Assembly (NCBI GenBank): GCA_963815505.1
Contig: CAWFGU010000022.1
Span: forward strand, 124,001-188,000
Length of the DNA: 64,000 nucleotides
Source: CAXBBB01 sp963815505
GTDB lineage: Bacteria; Bacteroidota; Rhodothermia; Rhodothermales; BA12
Direction of reading: 5' to 3'
The notes beneath the pieces are model-generated. The model was given only the letters and a program-made list of their open reading frames with translations. It was not told the DNA's origin and did not search any database. Shown here piece by piece: positions 38,373-47,067 of the stretch (its first letter is position 1; each line of letters opens with the position of its first letter). Position numbers and translations under genes: made by a program.

Positions 38373-39470
38373 TCAGCCGTTGCCGAACTGCTTGTTGACG
38401 TAGTCCATCGTCGACGTGCGCGCCGATCCGGCCATGCCACCGCGCTGCGACGGAGCCGGGTTTGCATCGCCGCCCTGCCGCTGCGAGTTGACCCGCACCC
38501 GGCCCGGCAGAGCCGCGTTGTCCAGCTTCGCGTCGAGCTTGGCTTTGGTACCGCCGAAGTCGTGACGCGCGCTGTTGAGGTAGAGGTCTTTGTCGGCGGG
38601 CAGGATGGCCCCGCGCTGGACGGCGCTGTTGACCAGCGTCTCGACCTGCGCTTCGGTCGTGGCGGCCTCACGATCCTGCGCCTCCTTTTCGAGCCGGTCG
38701 ACGCGCTGCTGGAGCGTCTCGGCAGCCTTGGCCTCTTCGGCTTCCTTCGCCTTGGCGTCAGCTTCGGCCTTCTCGGCTTCGGCGGCTTTGGCGTCGGCTT
38801 CGGCCTGAGCCGTCTCGACGGCTGCTTCGATCTGCTCGTCGGTGGAGTCGGCGGCGAGGCCGTACTGCTTGATCAGGCGATCACGGAGGGTCTTGGACAT
38901 GGTCGTCGGAGGGTTGGAGTCTTCGGCTGGATCGCCGGTCGGGTTGGAGTTGCGGATGGGGTCGACTTCGCCTTCATCCATGTAGGGGGAGTTGGTCAGG
39001 CCGACGCTGATCAGCCGAGCGCCGCGCTCCGATCCGTCCTTGCCCACCGATGTCAGCTGGTAGACCGGCGAGAGGTAACGGTATTCGCGCGCCGCGACGA
39101 ACGTGTCGCCGTAGGGCGTCCACTCGGGGAAGCGCATGTACAGCCCGTCGCCCCGCACCTCGACCGCGTCCGACCATCCGGCCGCGCGGCTCTCGCCCCA
39201 CAGGCTGCCGTGCTCCAGGTCGACCAGCACGTCCGTCGAAGTGCGCTCAAAGTTGGCGAACATCTCGCCGACGTGGTCGGCCGTGATTTCGTGCGGCCCG
39301 TCGTGGTGCGTCGGAAACAGTCCGATCGGCACGATCCGAATCCACTCCGGCGCCTGCTCTCCGGTCTGCAGCGACACCGCGTTGCGGAACGCGCCCGACG
39401 GAAGCGAGCGCCCCGTCTGAACGGGCGCGTCGGCGCGGTTGCGGAAGAAGCGGGTGAGCCAGTTGGCCAT
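38373..39470 (-). CDS. Mu I-like head protease with scaffold domain
   Basis: 365 residues. The N-terminal half matches phage I-like proteases: PEWIRIVPIGLFPTHHDGPH, LVDLEHGSLWGE, AAGWSDAVEVRGDGLYMRF, and AREYRYLSPVYQL. From about residue 190 there is a highly charged Ala/Glu/Lys coiled coil (DAKAAEAEKAEADAKAKEAE), a typical scaffold. An internal ATG (SKTLRDRLIKQYGL) at the junction could give a separate scaffold, as Mu does with I and Z; no strong ribosome site precedes it. First gene of the leftward late operon. Confidence 0.82.
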   Translation of the reverse strand: MANWLTRFFRNRADAPVQTGRSLPSGAFRNAVSLQTGEQAPEWIRIVPIGLFPTHHDGPHEITADHVGEMFANFERTSTDVLVDLEHGSLWGESRAAGWSDAVEVRGDGLYMRFPEWTPYGDTFVAAREYRYLSPVYQLTSVGKDGSERGARLISVGLTNSPYMDEGEVDPIRNSNPTGDPAEDSNPPTTMSKTLRDRLIKQYGLAADSTDEQIEAAVETAQAEADAKAAEAEKAEADAKAKEAEEAKAAETLQQRVDRLEKEAQDREAATTEAQVETLVNSAVQRGAILPADKDLYLNSARHDFGGTKAKLDAKLDNAALPGRVRVNSQRQGGDANPAPSQRGGMAGSARTSTMDYVNKQFGNG

Positions 39471-39539
39471 CTGCGAGGGTCGGTGCGGAATGCTCTCGCA
39501 ACCTACCCGGCACCGAACCCTACGCGCTAGCTATTCCCT

Positions 39540-39557
39540 TCCATATAGCTATATGGA
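39540..39557. promoter_or_regulatory. 18-bp perfect palindrome between divergent late operons
   Basis: TCCATATAGCTATATGGA lies in the 148-bp gap between the leftward protease operon (start 39470) and the rightward portal operon (start 39619). TAGCTAT also occurs about 12 bp to the left. It is a good candidate for a dimeric late-gene activator site, analogous in role to Mu C sites. Confidence 0.55.
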
Positions 39558-39618
39558 GCGTTTCTAGGCCCTTAGCGCCTCCCGACTGGATAGCTTTGGA
39601 TCAGTCACCCGCCGATCC

Positions 39619-41226
39619 ATGCTCTCCGTACCTCGCCGCTCTTCACGCCCGCGCGTTTCCTATTCCCCTGGCGGCTTCAAGCGCGCCCGTCAGCAGTACG
39701 ACGCCGGTAATCTTAGCCCGCTGATCCGGCTAATGCAAGGGGCGGCCGAAGACTCACACGTCGCCGGGTGCCTGATGGGACGCCGGTCGGGCTACATGCG
39801 GCCGTGGGCGCTCGTCTCTCCCGACGACGACGACGTAGCGGTCGAGCGGCGCGACTGGCTCACCGGCGTGCTGCAACGATTGGAGATTCGCGGCCTCACC
39901 GAAGCCATCCACGACGGCAGGCTATACGGCTACTCCGTCATCGACTTCGACTGGACCGTCGAGGACGGGCGCCAGGTGCCGACCGCTTGGGAGCACTTCG
40001 ACCCGCACCACTTCCGCTACGACGACGACGGCGAACTCCGCCTCATCCGGGGCAACACGCTCGAGCAGCTCACCGACACCTGCCTCGTTGTCGTGCCCCG
40101 CCGTCACCCCGCGATGGCTCCGGCCACGCGCGACTACATCTTGAAGGACTACGGCGTCGAAGCGTTCGCGTCCTTCTTGGAGAACTTCGGCGAGCCGTTC
40201 ATCATGGCCAAGTATCCGCCCGGCGCGGACGACGCGTTCAAGGCCGAAGTCCAGAAAGCCCTTGACGAAATCGCCTCGTCCGCGCGCGGCATGGCGCCCG
40301 AAGGGACGAGCATCGAAGTCCACCAGAGCACCAACTACACCGGCGCGCACGACACCTTTATCGACCGTGCCGAAAAGGGGATCAGTATCAGCCTGCTCGG
40401 GCACGCCAACGCCGTCGAGCAGGGCAGCGGCTTGCAGATCGGCGACCATCCGTCCAGCTACGAGGTGCGTCACGACCTGGCCGTCGACGACATGCACTTC
40501 ATCGACGCCGCCCTCTCTCGCTTCGTCGCCGAACTCTACCGGCGCAACTTCGCCGACGGACGCCCGCCGCTCTTCGCGCTCCACAAGCAGCGCCCCGTAG
40601 ACGGCAAGCAGCACACCGACATCGTCCGCACGTGGTACGGAATGGGCCTCGCCATCCATCCCGACGAAGCGCGCAAGGTCGGCCTCTACGTCGACGCGGA
40701 TCAGCCGCCGTTGCTACGCGACCCCAACAGCCCGCCCCTGCTCTCAGCCATGCCTGCCTACAAACTCGAAACCCGGATCGAAGCCCGCCGCATGTGGGTC
40801 GACGACGGCATGGGCGCGACCGAGATCAGCCGCTCGCTTGGCGGCAAGCCGACCGCGCAAACCGTCCTCAACTGGTCCAACGAGACCGACAAGGACGGCC
40901 TCACGTGGGAGGATCACCGCGAAGCCTACGTCGAGATGATGGTCACCTCGTCGTCGCCCGAATACATGGCCACGCGCATCATGCAGCGCATCAGCCGTCT
41001 TCTCGCCGACGACACGCTCGACGTGAAGCACGCCGACGCGCTCAGCAAATACGCCGTCGTCTTCCGCAAACTCGTCGACCCGGCCTACCAGCTGAGCATG
41101 ACGTTCCAGGTGCTCACCGCGTGGGTCGGCTTCGTCCAGGAGCAGTACCCCGACCTGATCAGTGAGGAGCTGATCGCCGCCACCCGCGACTTCAAAGGCA
41201 ACGCCCGCCGCCGCCTCGGACTATGA
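39619..41226 (+). CDS. DUF935-type portal protein with a fused small-terminase-like C-terminus
   Basis: 535 residues. Residues 1-375 resemble Mu gp29 portals (GGAAEDSHVAG-type opening: LIRLMQGAAEDSHVAGCLMG; HFDPHHFRYDDDGELRLI; YILKDYGVEAFASFLENFGE; AFKAEVQKALDEIASSARGM; GHANAVEQGSGLQIGDH). From about residue 378 it becomes a helix-turn-helix domain (IEARRMWVDDGMGATEISRS; KPTAQTVLNWSNETDKDGL) and a helical tail, like phage small terminase subunits. An ATG at the junction (PAYKLETRIEARR) could mark an originally separate gene. No stop lies between the two parts. Confidence 0.75.
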   Translation: MLSVPRRSSRPRVSYSPGGFKRARQQYDAGNLSPLIRLMQGAAEDSHVAGCLMGRRSGYMRPWALVSPDDDDVAVERRDWLTGVLQRLEIRGLTEAIHDGRLYGYSVIDFDWTVEDGRQVPTAWEHFDPHHFRYDDDGELRLIRGNTLEQLTDTCLVVVPRRHPAMAPATRDYILKDYGVEAFASFLENFGEPFIMAKYPPGADDAFKAEVQKALDEIASSARGMAPEGTSIEVHQSTNYTGAHDTFIDRAEKGISISLLGHANAVEQGSGLQIGDHPSSYEVRHDLAVDDMHFIDAALSRFVAELYRRNFADGRPPLFALHKQRPVDGKQHTDIVRTWYGMGLAIHPDEARKVGLYVDADQPPLLRDPNSPPLLSAMPAYKLETRIEARRMWVDDGMGATEISRSLGGKPTAQTVLNWSNETDKDGLTWEDHREAYVEMMVTSSSPEYMATRIMQRISRLLADDTLDVKHADALSKYAVVFRKLVDPAYQLSMTFQVLTAWVGFVQEQYPDLISEELIAATRDFKGNARRRLGL

Positions 41227-41961
41227 CGAAAAGCACCTCCACCATTCACCACGGCGACGCACTCCGAGTACTCCAGTCGCTACCCGACCTGAGCGTCGAC
41301 GCTGTCCTCACAGATCCGCCGTACTGCTCCGGCGGACGGCAGCAGGCACACGCCAGGGATCATCTCAAAGGCGGACGGCAGAGCGGACGGCGATTGGTTT
41401 CTTGGCGACAACATGGGCACCGACTCCTACCTCTGGTTCATGCGGGAGATCGCCCGGCAGTGCTTCCGCGTCACTACCGAAGGCAGTCAGGCGTTCGTGT
41501 TCACCGACTGGCGCATCTACTCGACCGTCGTCACCGCGTGGGAAAGCGTCGGGTGGACGCTGAAAAACGTCATCGTCTGGGACAAGGCGAAAGGCGGAGC
41601 TATGGGTTCGTTCTGGCGGAATAACCACGAATGGATTCCGGTCTTCGTCAAGGGCAAGAACCGGCCACTGCCGCACGGCGGCTTCTTCAACACGTGGACG
41701 GGGACCAAGCCCCAAGGCGGAGATCACCCGACAGAGAAACCGCTTGACCTGATTCGCTATCTGGCGAGCAGTATCACCCCGTCGAACGGGACGATACTCG
41801 ATCCATTCACCGGCAGCGGCACGACGGGAGTGGCAGCGGCATCGCTCGGCTTGGGCTTCGTCGGTGTCGAGCAGAGCGAGCGCTACGTCGAACTGTCACG
41901 CCGCCGAATAGCAGAGGAGCAAGCAGCACCGGGCCTATTCTCGCCGCCAACCTGTCCGTAG
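41223..41961 (+). CDS. Beta-class DNA methyltransferase (N6-adenine/N4-cytosine), frame broken once
   Basis: About 246 residues. Motif IV DPPY is at residues 31-34 in the first frame; the SAM motif DPFTGSGTTGVAA is near the C-terminus in the second frame, the order of beta-class enzymes. The switch is near 41368 (CTCAAAGG, where one fewer A restores KADGRADGDWFLGDN). The middle reads SEQ-type target-recognition residues (VIVWDKAKGGAMGSFWRNNH; HPTEKPLDLIRYLASSI). It begins inside the portal stop (ATGA overlap). A virion-operon methyltransferase may protect phage DNA from restriction. Confidence 0.78.
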
Positions 41962-42054
41962 CCGTCCGGGTGAGGTTTTAGCGCCGCAGCCCTCCAACAG
42001 ACACCCCTTTCGCCCTAGCGCCGATTCTACGGCCTCTCAGAGCCTCGCCCGATC

Positions 42055-43596
42055 ATGGCCGTCCTCAACACGTTTACCAACCTCGAGCAGCAGGAAGCAC
42101 ACCTCGACCAGTTCCTCGACCAGGTCCAGTTCGAGACCTCGACCAAGGACCTCACTCCCGAAAAGCGTCGCGCCCGCCGCAAGGCCGCCGACGCCGACCC
42201 GCTCGCCTTCGCCCGCACCTACTTCCCCGGCGTGTTCACCGGAGAGATGAGCGAGCTGCACAAGTGGATGGCAAGCCGTGGCGTCGGCAAGTGGTCCGTC
42301 TCCGGCTTCCCGATGGCAGGCAAGAGTGCCTTCGCCTACCTCGCCCGCATGGTGCGTCACATCGCGCTCGGAAAGGGCGGCATCGCGGTTGCTGCCTGCC
42401 GCACCGACGATCTCGCCACGCAGCGCACCAAGAGCATCAGCCGCGTCATCCAGCGCAACCGGCTCCTCGTCTACGACTACTCGATCTCAATGGAGCAGGA
42501 CAGCGCCGGGTACCACATCTTCAAGGCCGAAGGCGGCACCACCCACCTCGTCGCCGGAAGCGTAAACGTCGGCCTGCGCTCCATCGTCGACGACGACTTC
42601 AAGCGTATCCGCATCGCCGTCGGAGACGACCTCTACAACCGCGAATCCGTCCGGTCCGACACCGACAACGAGCGCGTCTACAAGTGGATCGTCGGCGAAC
42701 TCTACCGCCAGCTAAAGCCGGACGCCGTCTGCTTCGTGCTCGGCAACGCCATCGCCGAAGGAGCGCCCATCGTCCGCCTCAAAAAGAACTACCCGGACCA
42801 GCACTTCTCCTTCCCGATCAAGCACCCCGACGGCTCTCCGACGTGGCCTGAAGAGTACACGCCCGAGCGCATCGCCAAGCTCGAAGCCGAGACCGATTGG
42901 GACGTGTGGGAAGGCGAGTACATGGACACGCCCGCCGAACGCGGCGACAGCTTCGACCCCGACTGGATCAAGGTCGAGCACGTCGATCCGGGCGACATCC
43001 TCGCCACCATCTCCATCGTCGACCCGGCCCACGGCGAATCGCCCACCAGCTGCTCCAAGGGAGCCGCCACGCTCGCCATCCTCACCGATCACCGCATCGC
43101 GTGCCTCGATCTCTACATCCGGCAGGGCGGGTACCACCACCTCTTCGACTGGCTCCAGGAGCAGCGCCGCCGGTGGCCGCACTTCAAGACCATCCTGTTC
43201 GAGGACGACTTTGCGCAGTGGGGCTTCGCTCAGCCCTACTACATGCAGTGGCTCGAACGGCGCAAAGACCCGCTCCCAATCACCCGCTTCAACAGCCGCG
43301 ACAACCACACCAGCCAGCGCGCCGCCGACAAGGACAGCCGCATCTTGACGCTCGTCCACCCGCACTCTACCGGCCTGTTCGTCTACGACAGCCGCATCGC
43401 CGTCGAGGGCAATCCCGATTGGGAGAAGTACCGCACGCAGTACCTCGGTCACGGCAAGAAAAAGACCAAGCTGGACGGCCTCGACGCCGTCGCCAGCGGC
43501 TACATCATGATCCGCCGCTACCTCTCGACCGACACCTTCAAGTCCACGGGGCAGCGCAGGATGAAGAAGCCCACTTGGGATAGCTCCTTCCGCTGA
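42055..43596 (+). CDS. Mu-type large terminase
   Basis: 513 residues, intact. Walker A is GFPMAGKSAFAY with Lys90-Ser91. DLATQRTKSISRVIQ is typical of terminase ATPase strand 3, and NIVDD-like RSIVDDDFKRIRIAVGDD may carry the acidic Walker B region. The nuclease half begins near ISIVDPAHGESPTS. Homologues are Mu gp28-like. It cuts and packages DNA by headful from host-integrated copies. ATG of the next gene overlaps its stop (TGATGG). Confidence 0.85.
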   Translation: MAVLNTFTNLEQQEAHLDQFLDQVQFETSTKDLTPEKRRARRKAADADPLAFARTYFPGVFTGEMSELHKWMASRGVGKWSVSGFPMAGKSAFAYLARMVRHIALGKGGIAVAACRTDDLATQRTKSISRVIQRNRLLVYDYSISMEQDSAGYHIFKAEGGTTHLVAGSVNVGLRSIVDDDFKRIRIAVGDDLYNRESVRSDTDNERVYKWIVGELYRQLKPDAVCFVLGNAIAEGAPIVRLKKNYPDQHFSFPIKHPDGSPTWPEEYTPERIAKLEAETDWDVWEGEYMDTPAERGDSFDPDWIKVEHVDPGDILATISIVDPAHGESPTSCSKGAATLAILTDHRIACLDLYIRQGGYHHLFDWLQEQRRRWPHFKTILFEDDFAQWGFAQPYYMQWLERRKDPLPITRFNSRDNHTSQRAADKDSRILTLVHPHSTGLFVYDSRIAVEGNPDWEKYRTQYLGHGKKKTKLDGLDAVASGYIMIRRYLSTDTFKSTGQRRMKKPTWDSSFR

Positions 43597-44048
43597 TGGC
43601 CGTCTACTCCGACCTCGACAGCTTCGCAGATGCCTTCCTCGACCAGATCGAGAACATCAAGCTGCGCAACCTGCTCGGCTTGGGCGCGCTCCGCATCATC
43701 CGCAAGCGCACCCGCGAAGGTCTCGACGTGGACGGCAACCCGTTCGCCGAATACAGCGAGTCCTACAAGCCCAAGCGCGAACGCAACGAGCTTCCCACCG
43801 ACACGCCGGACCTTGCTTTTTCGGTCCGCGACGGCATGATGCAGTCGCTCCGCTACGAACTCTCCGACGGCGGCATCGAACTCGGTTTCGACCGCACCGA
43901 CAAAGCTCTCCTCGCCAGCTACCATAACGTCCAGGGAGCAGGCAAGAGCAAGGTCATCCGCAAGTTCTTCGGCATCTCGACCGAAGAGGAGCAGCAGCTA
44001 GCCGACCTCATCCAAGACGATCTCGCCGTCGCCCTCCAGTCCCTCTGA
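43596..44048 (+). CDS. gpG-like virion morphogenesis protein
   Basis: 150 residues. RIIRKRTREGLDVDGNPFAE is the conserved opening of phage virion morphogenesis/gpG proteins (DG-x-P-F/W), followed by YSESYKPKRERNELP, and ending HNVQGAGKSKVIRKFFGIS, again typical. In Mu it completes tail-head joining. It overlaps the terminase stop by one base. Confidence 0.82.
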   Translation: MAVYSDLDSFADAFLDQIENIKLRNLLGLGALRIIRKRTREGLDVDGNPFAEYSESYKPKRERNELPTDTPDLAFSVRDGMMQSLRYELSDGGIELGFDRTDKALLASYHNVQGAGKSKVIRKFFGISTEEEQQLADLIQDDLAVALQSL

Positions 44049-44059
44049 TCCCCGCCGCT

Positions 44060-44488
44060 ATGAGCACCCTCCTCACCCTCGCCCAACTCAAGGCGGACAT
44101 GCCCGAGTGGCAGAAGTACGCCAAGATCACCGCCGCCGACACGGATCAGGTCGTAGACGCCCGCCTGCAGCAGCGCATCGACGACGCACACGTGCAGCTG
44201 CTCGAGTACCTGCCCGGCCTCACGCCCGGTACCATCACCGACCCGCTCCGCAGGCACCTGCGCATCCTCACGCGCAAAGCCGTTTTCGACATCAAGCACG
44301 GCAACGCCAAGTTCGACACCAAGCCGCAGATCGTGCGCGACTACGAGCAGACGATCGACATGCTCGAGCAGTACAAAAGCGGCGGCTTCGCTCCGCCCTC
44401 GCTCGACGGCGACCTCCCCGCCATCAGCATGAAGCGCCAGCGCCCGCGCCGCTTCCGCACGTGGTTCACCCGCAACGACCTCGACTGA
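44060..44488 (+). CDS. gp36-like head-tail connector (DUF1320)
   Basis: 142 residues. Contains LAQLKADMPEWQKYAKITA-type N-terminus with VVDARLQQRIDDAHVQLLEY, RRHLRILTRKAVFDIKHG, then YEQTIDMLEQYKSG, the DUF1320 pattern. Its stop overlaps the next ATG (TGATG). Neck protein of Mu-like virions. Confidence 0.75.
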   Translation: MSTLLTLAQLKADMPEWQKYAKITAADTDQVVDARLQQRIDDAHVQLLEYLPGLTPGTITDPLRRHLRILTRKAVFDIKHGNAKFDTKPQIVRDYEQTIDMLEQYKSGGFAPPSLDGDLPAISMKRQRPRRFRTWFTRNDLD

Positions 44489-44910
44489 TGCTCACGACTC
44501 GCAACGACCTCGCCGCCCACCTCACCGCGTCGGACCTCGGCTTTGCCCAGGTCGAAGCCTACGCCGGGCAGCTACGCGGCCTCGCCCGCGACCCCGAAGC
44601 CCTGACGGCCATCTACCCCGCCGCCTACGTGCTCGCCGCCGGGCACAGCGTCACAGCAGGCCAGCGCCCGCGCACGCTCGTCCACGTCCTCATCGCGGGC
44701 AACACCGACGCGCTCGACAGCGAGGCCAGCGCCGCCGACGCCCTCGGACGCGCCCAAGCGTTGACGGCCTTCGTCCGCGAACGCCACGACTGGACGGCGG
44801 GCGGCAACCGCTACATCAACCTCATCCGCGAAGGCGTCGACTGCGAAACCCTCGCCGTCACCGCGTCCGTCTCCATCGTCCGCGTCACGTGGACCGTCGA
44901 GGCGCGCTAG
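44488..44910 (+). CDS. gp37-like protein (DUF1834)
   Basis: 140 residues from ATG 44488. Mixed alpha/beta with QLRGLARDPEALTAIYPAAY and TLVHVLIAGNTDALDSEASA and a C-terminal TASVSIVRVTWTVEAR, resembling Mu gp37-family tail terminators. Last gene of the rightward late operon; its stop overlaps by four bases the end of the converging minus-strand gene. Confidence 0.65.
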   Translation: MLTTRNDLAAHLTASDLGFAQVEAYAGQLRGLARDPEALTAIYPAAYVLAAGHSVTAGQRPRTLVHVLIAGNTDALDSEASAADALGRAQALTAFVRERHDWTAGGNRYINLIREGVDCETLAVTASVSIVRVTWTVEAR

Positions 44911-45449
44911 GCGTCGCGCCCCAACTCGTTCAACTCCCAAAGCTCATCCAGATGCAACATCACAGCCCGTTTGTTCACGATGAACTGTTCCCTAGGGTCG
45001 AGCAGCACCAAGCGGTCGTGCGGTTCGGCGTGCGTATTGAAGACACGAATCCCCCGGTGCGCCTTGATGGACTTACCGAAGTGCTCGTCGACTTCGGGAC
45101 GCTCGACGCGGTCGTGCGTACCCGCATCGTTGATCGCGTCGAAGCGCTCCTTCCGACCGTGATAGGCCGAATGGTTGACGATGAACTCGCCGCCCTCCAT
45201 GGTATCGAAAAAGCGGATGCCCTCGATGTCACCCTCTGCGTTTCGGCTGAGGTGAAACATCGCAACGTGACCCTCGACGTGCCGCCTGCCCAGCAGCAGC
45301 CCTCCCGCACGCACGCTGATGAGTTCACCATTGGTAAAGAGCGCCAGAACGTCGAGCGTCGAGTAGAACGACCGCACGCCGAAGGGAGGGAAGGGCGTCA
45401 CGTCTTGGCCTCGTTCATCAACGGTGGAACAGTAGGCCCCAGAGAGCAC
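44907..45449 (-). CDS. Unknown protein of the repressor operon (possible moron)
   Basis: 180 residues, intact, without recognised domain. Soluble, mixed alpha/beta: FYSTLDVLALFTNGELISVR, GGEFIVNHSAYHGRKERFD, HDRLVLLDPREQFIVNKRAV. It lies 16 bp after a small membrane protein that itself begins 2 bp after the repressor, so it should be expressed in the lysogen. Position between late and immunity regions is where lysogenic-conversion or exclusion genes are often found. Function is not known. Confidence 0.55.
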   Translation of the reverse strand: MLSGAYCSTVDERGQDVTPFPPFGVRSFYSTLDVLALFTNGELISVRAGGLLLGRRHVEGHVAMFHLSRNAEGDIEGIRFFDTMEGGEFIVNHSAYHGRKERFDAINDAGTHDRVERPEVDEHFGKSIKAHRGIRVFNTHAEPHDRLVLLDPREQFIVNKRAVMLHLDELWELNELGRDA

Positions 45450-45465
45450 ACTGTCAGGAAAAGTG

Positions 45466-45720
45466 TCAAGACACTGACCCGGCAGGCGTTGGATCAGCTT
45501 CGGCAGGAACGTGAGTAGCGTGCTTTTGCAAAGCCACGACGTACTCCAGCTTCTCGATCACGACCGCCAGGCCGAAGAAGATCGACGACTGAATCAGACC
45601 GGCCAGCAGGAAGCCCAGAAACGCTTGCATCCCAAGCGCCTCCGTTAACAGTAGACCGCACAGGAGCGACGCGATGATCAGCAGGACGCCGCAGACGCGG
45701 AGGATCGAACTCATTTCCAT
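45466..45720 (-). CDS. Small two-helix membrane protein of the repressor operon
   Basis: 84 residues from ATG 45720. Two hydrophobic helices (VCGVLLIIASLLCGLLLTEA and FLGFLLAGLIQSSIFFGLAV) and a cytosolic or periplasmic polar tail (EAEADPTPAGSVS-like). It starts 2 bp after the repressor gene. Such small membrane proteins next to repressors are candidates for superinfection exclusion; this is an inference from position. Confidence 0.5.
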   Translation of the reverse strand: MEMSSILRVCGVLLIIASLLCGLLLTEALGMQAFLGFLLAGLIQSSIFFGLAVVIEKLEYVVALQKHATHVPAEADPTPAGSVS

Positions 45721-45722
45721 AG

Positions 45723-46481
45723 CTATCGAGTGATGCGGCGCACGTAGCGCCCGATGATGTGCACGTCGTCTCCGCTGTCTCCTTGCAGCGTGACGGGAGG
45801 ATAGAGCGTGTTTTCGCTCACCAGCGTCAGGTCTCCGCGCGACGGGCCGGGCAGCACGTGCTTGATGTAGTAGAAGCCGTTGACGACCAGCGCGAAGATA
45901 CCCTGCCGGTCGATGAAGTCCTGCGACTCGCCGACGATCAGGTCTTGGTCGTACAACAGCGTCTGCATCGACTGGCCGCGCACCGGGGCGATGAACGCCT
46001 TGTCCGGGTCGATGCCGCACTCGTCTCGGAAGTAGCTGCGCAGATAGCCCTTCTCGCTATGGATCACGTCGACTTCGTGGAACGGCGTCCCGCCCGCATC
46101 GCCCGCGTTGAGCGGCACGTCGTAGAACGGCACGCGCACGTAGTCCGGCGACGACGTGTCGAGGGCGACCGTGCGGGACGGTTCGTATAGAGCTTGCTCG
46201 TCTCGTAAAAGGGGATTTAATCCACTTTCGGAACGATCATTCCGCATTAACTGGCCCTCCCCGGTTAGCAGCCAATCACCATCGACACCGAAGTCTACCG
46301 ATATGGTTTGTAAGACTTTGACAGGTGGGTTTGTATTTCCAGCTTCATAGCCCTGCCATGACTGCTGAGTAATACCAATGCGGTCAGCCATCGTGCGCTG
46401 AGTGAGGCTCAGACTGTCACGAAGTTGACGAAGTCGGTCAGAAAGACCGAGCATTTGAGTATTGGGGCTTGTGTTTGACAA
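45723..46481 (-). CDS. Prophage repressor, XRE HTH plus S24 peptidase-like domain
   Basis: 252 residues with TTG start 46481; ATG 46454 is an alternative (nine residues shorter). The N-terminal HTH (SLTQRTMADRIGITQQSWQG) is CI/LexA-like. The C-terminal S24 domain has RGQSMQTLLYDQD with the Ser nucleophile and YYIKHVLPG with the Lys base. Predicted immunity repressor, inactivated by RecA-assisted self-cleavage. It diverges from the early operon across a 73-bp gap with an inverted repeat. Located in the middle of the element, not near its left end as in Mu. Confidence 0.85.
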   Translation of the reverse strand: MSNTSPNTQMLGLSDRLRQLRDSLSLTQRTMADRIGITQQSWQGYEAGNTNPPVKVLQTISVDFGVDGDWLLTGEGQLMRNDRSESGLNPLLRDEQALYEPSRTVALDTSSPDYVRVPFYDVPLNAGDAGGTPFHEVDVIHSEKGYLRSYFRDECGIDPDKAFIAPVRGQSMQTLLYDQDLIVGESQDFIDRQGIFALVVNGFYYIKHVLPGPSRGDLTLVSENTLYPPVTLQGDSGDDVHIIGRYVRRITR

Positions 46482-46500
46482 ACCTAATTTGTATTATAGT
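46469..46500 (+). promoter_or_regulatory. Early promoter/operator region
   Basis: TTGTGT (46469-46474), 17 bp, TATTAT (46492-46497) can serve as -35/-10 for rightward early transcription. Overlapping it is the inverted repeat ACAAA-CCTAA-TTTGT (46478-46492), placed so that repressor binding would block both directions. Confidence 0.45.
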
Positions 46501-46554
46501 TGGCGTCCTCTGTATGGACGCACACGATACGCCCCGCTCACCACATAAACCAAC

Positions 46555-46788
46555 ATGGACCCGATCCAATCCGGTGACATCCTCACCGATGAACAGTCGC
46601 GCGACGTGCGCGCCGCCCTCGCTCTCGAAGGCTCGAACCTCCAACGGTTCGCCTCAGACAAAGGGGTCAGCTACTCCCGGCTGACCCGCATCGTCCGCAG
46701 CGTCGAGGCCCCCAGCGCGAAATACGTCCGCATCCTCAACAACTTGGTCAAGCGCGAACTCGCCCCGCGCCGCCGCATCGCAGCCTAA
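46555..46788 (+). CDS. Small DNA-binding early protein (Ner/Cro-like candidate)
   Basis: 77 residues. An HTH-like segment NLQRFASDKGVSYSRLTRIV precedes a basic tail (VKRELAPRRR). First gene of the early operon, directly opposite the repressor, which is the ner/cro position. Family not proven. Confidence 0.5.
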   Translation: MDPIQSGDILTDEQSRDVRAALALEGSNLQRFASDKGVSYSRLTRIVRSVEAPSAKYVRILNNLVKRELAPRRRIAA

Positions 46789-46790
46789 CC

Positions 46791-47063
46791 ATGCCCCGTC
46801 TCGCCACTCGCCACATAGGCAACGTCCGCCAACACCCCATCGACCTCTCATGGACGTGGGAGATCGTTCGCATAGAGCAGCGCCCCGACGGTAAGCGCTT
46901 CGGCACCACCGTCGCGCTACCCGACGACGAGTATCCGACGCGCATCGACGCCCGCGAAGCGCTCTACGAAGCCGCCGACGCGCGCGGCCTCAGCCTGCAC
47001 CTGTGCCACATCGACTCGCCCCGCCCGGTGGTGATCGAGCGCACGCTCCCCCTAGCCGCCTGA
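46791..47063 (+). CDS. Early protein of unknown function
   Basis: 90 residues, starting 2 bp after the preceding stop. Contains WTWEIVRIEQRPDGKRFGTT and ARGLSLHLCHIDSPRP. No motif recognised. Part of the tightly packed early operon. Confidence 0.5.
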   Translation: MPRLATRHIGNVRQHPIDLSWTWEIVRIEQRPDGKRFGTTVALPDDEYPTRIDAREALYEAADARGLSLHLCHIDSPRPVVIERTLPLAA

Positions 47064-47067
47064 GCCG

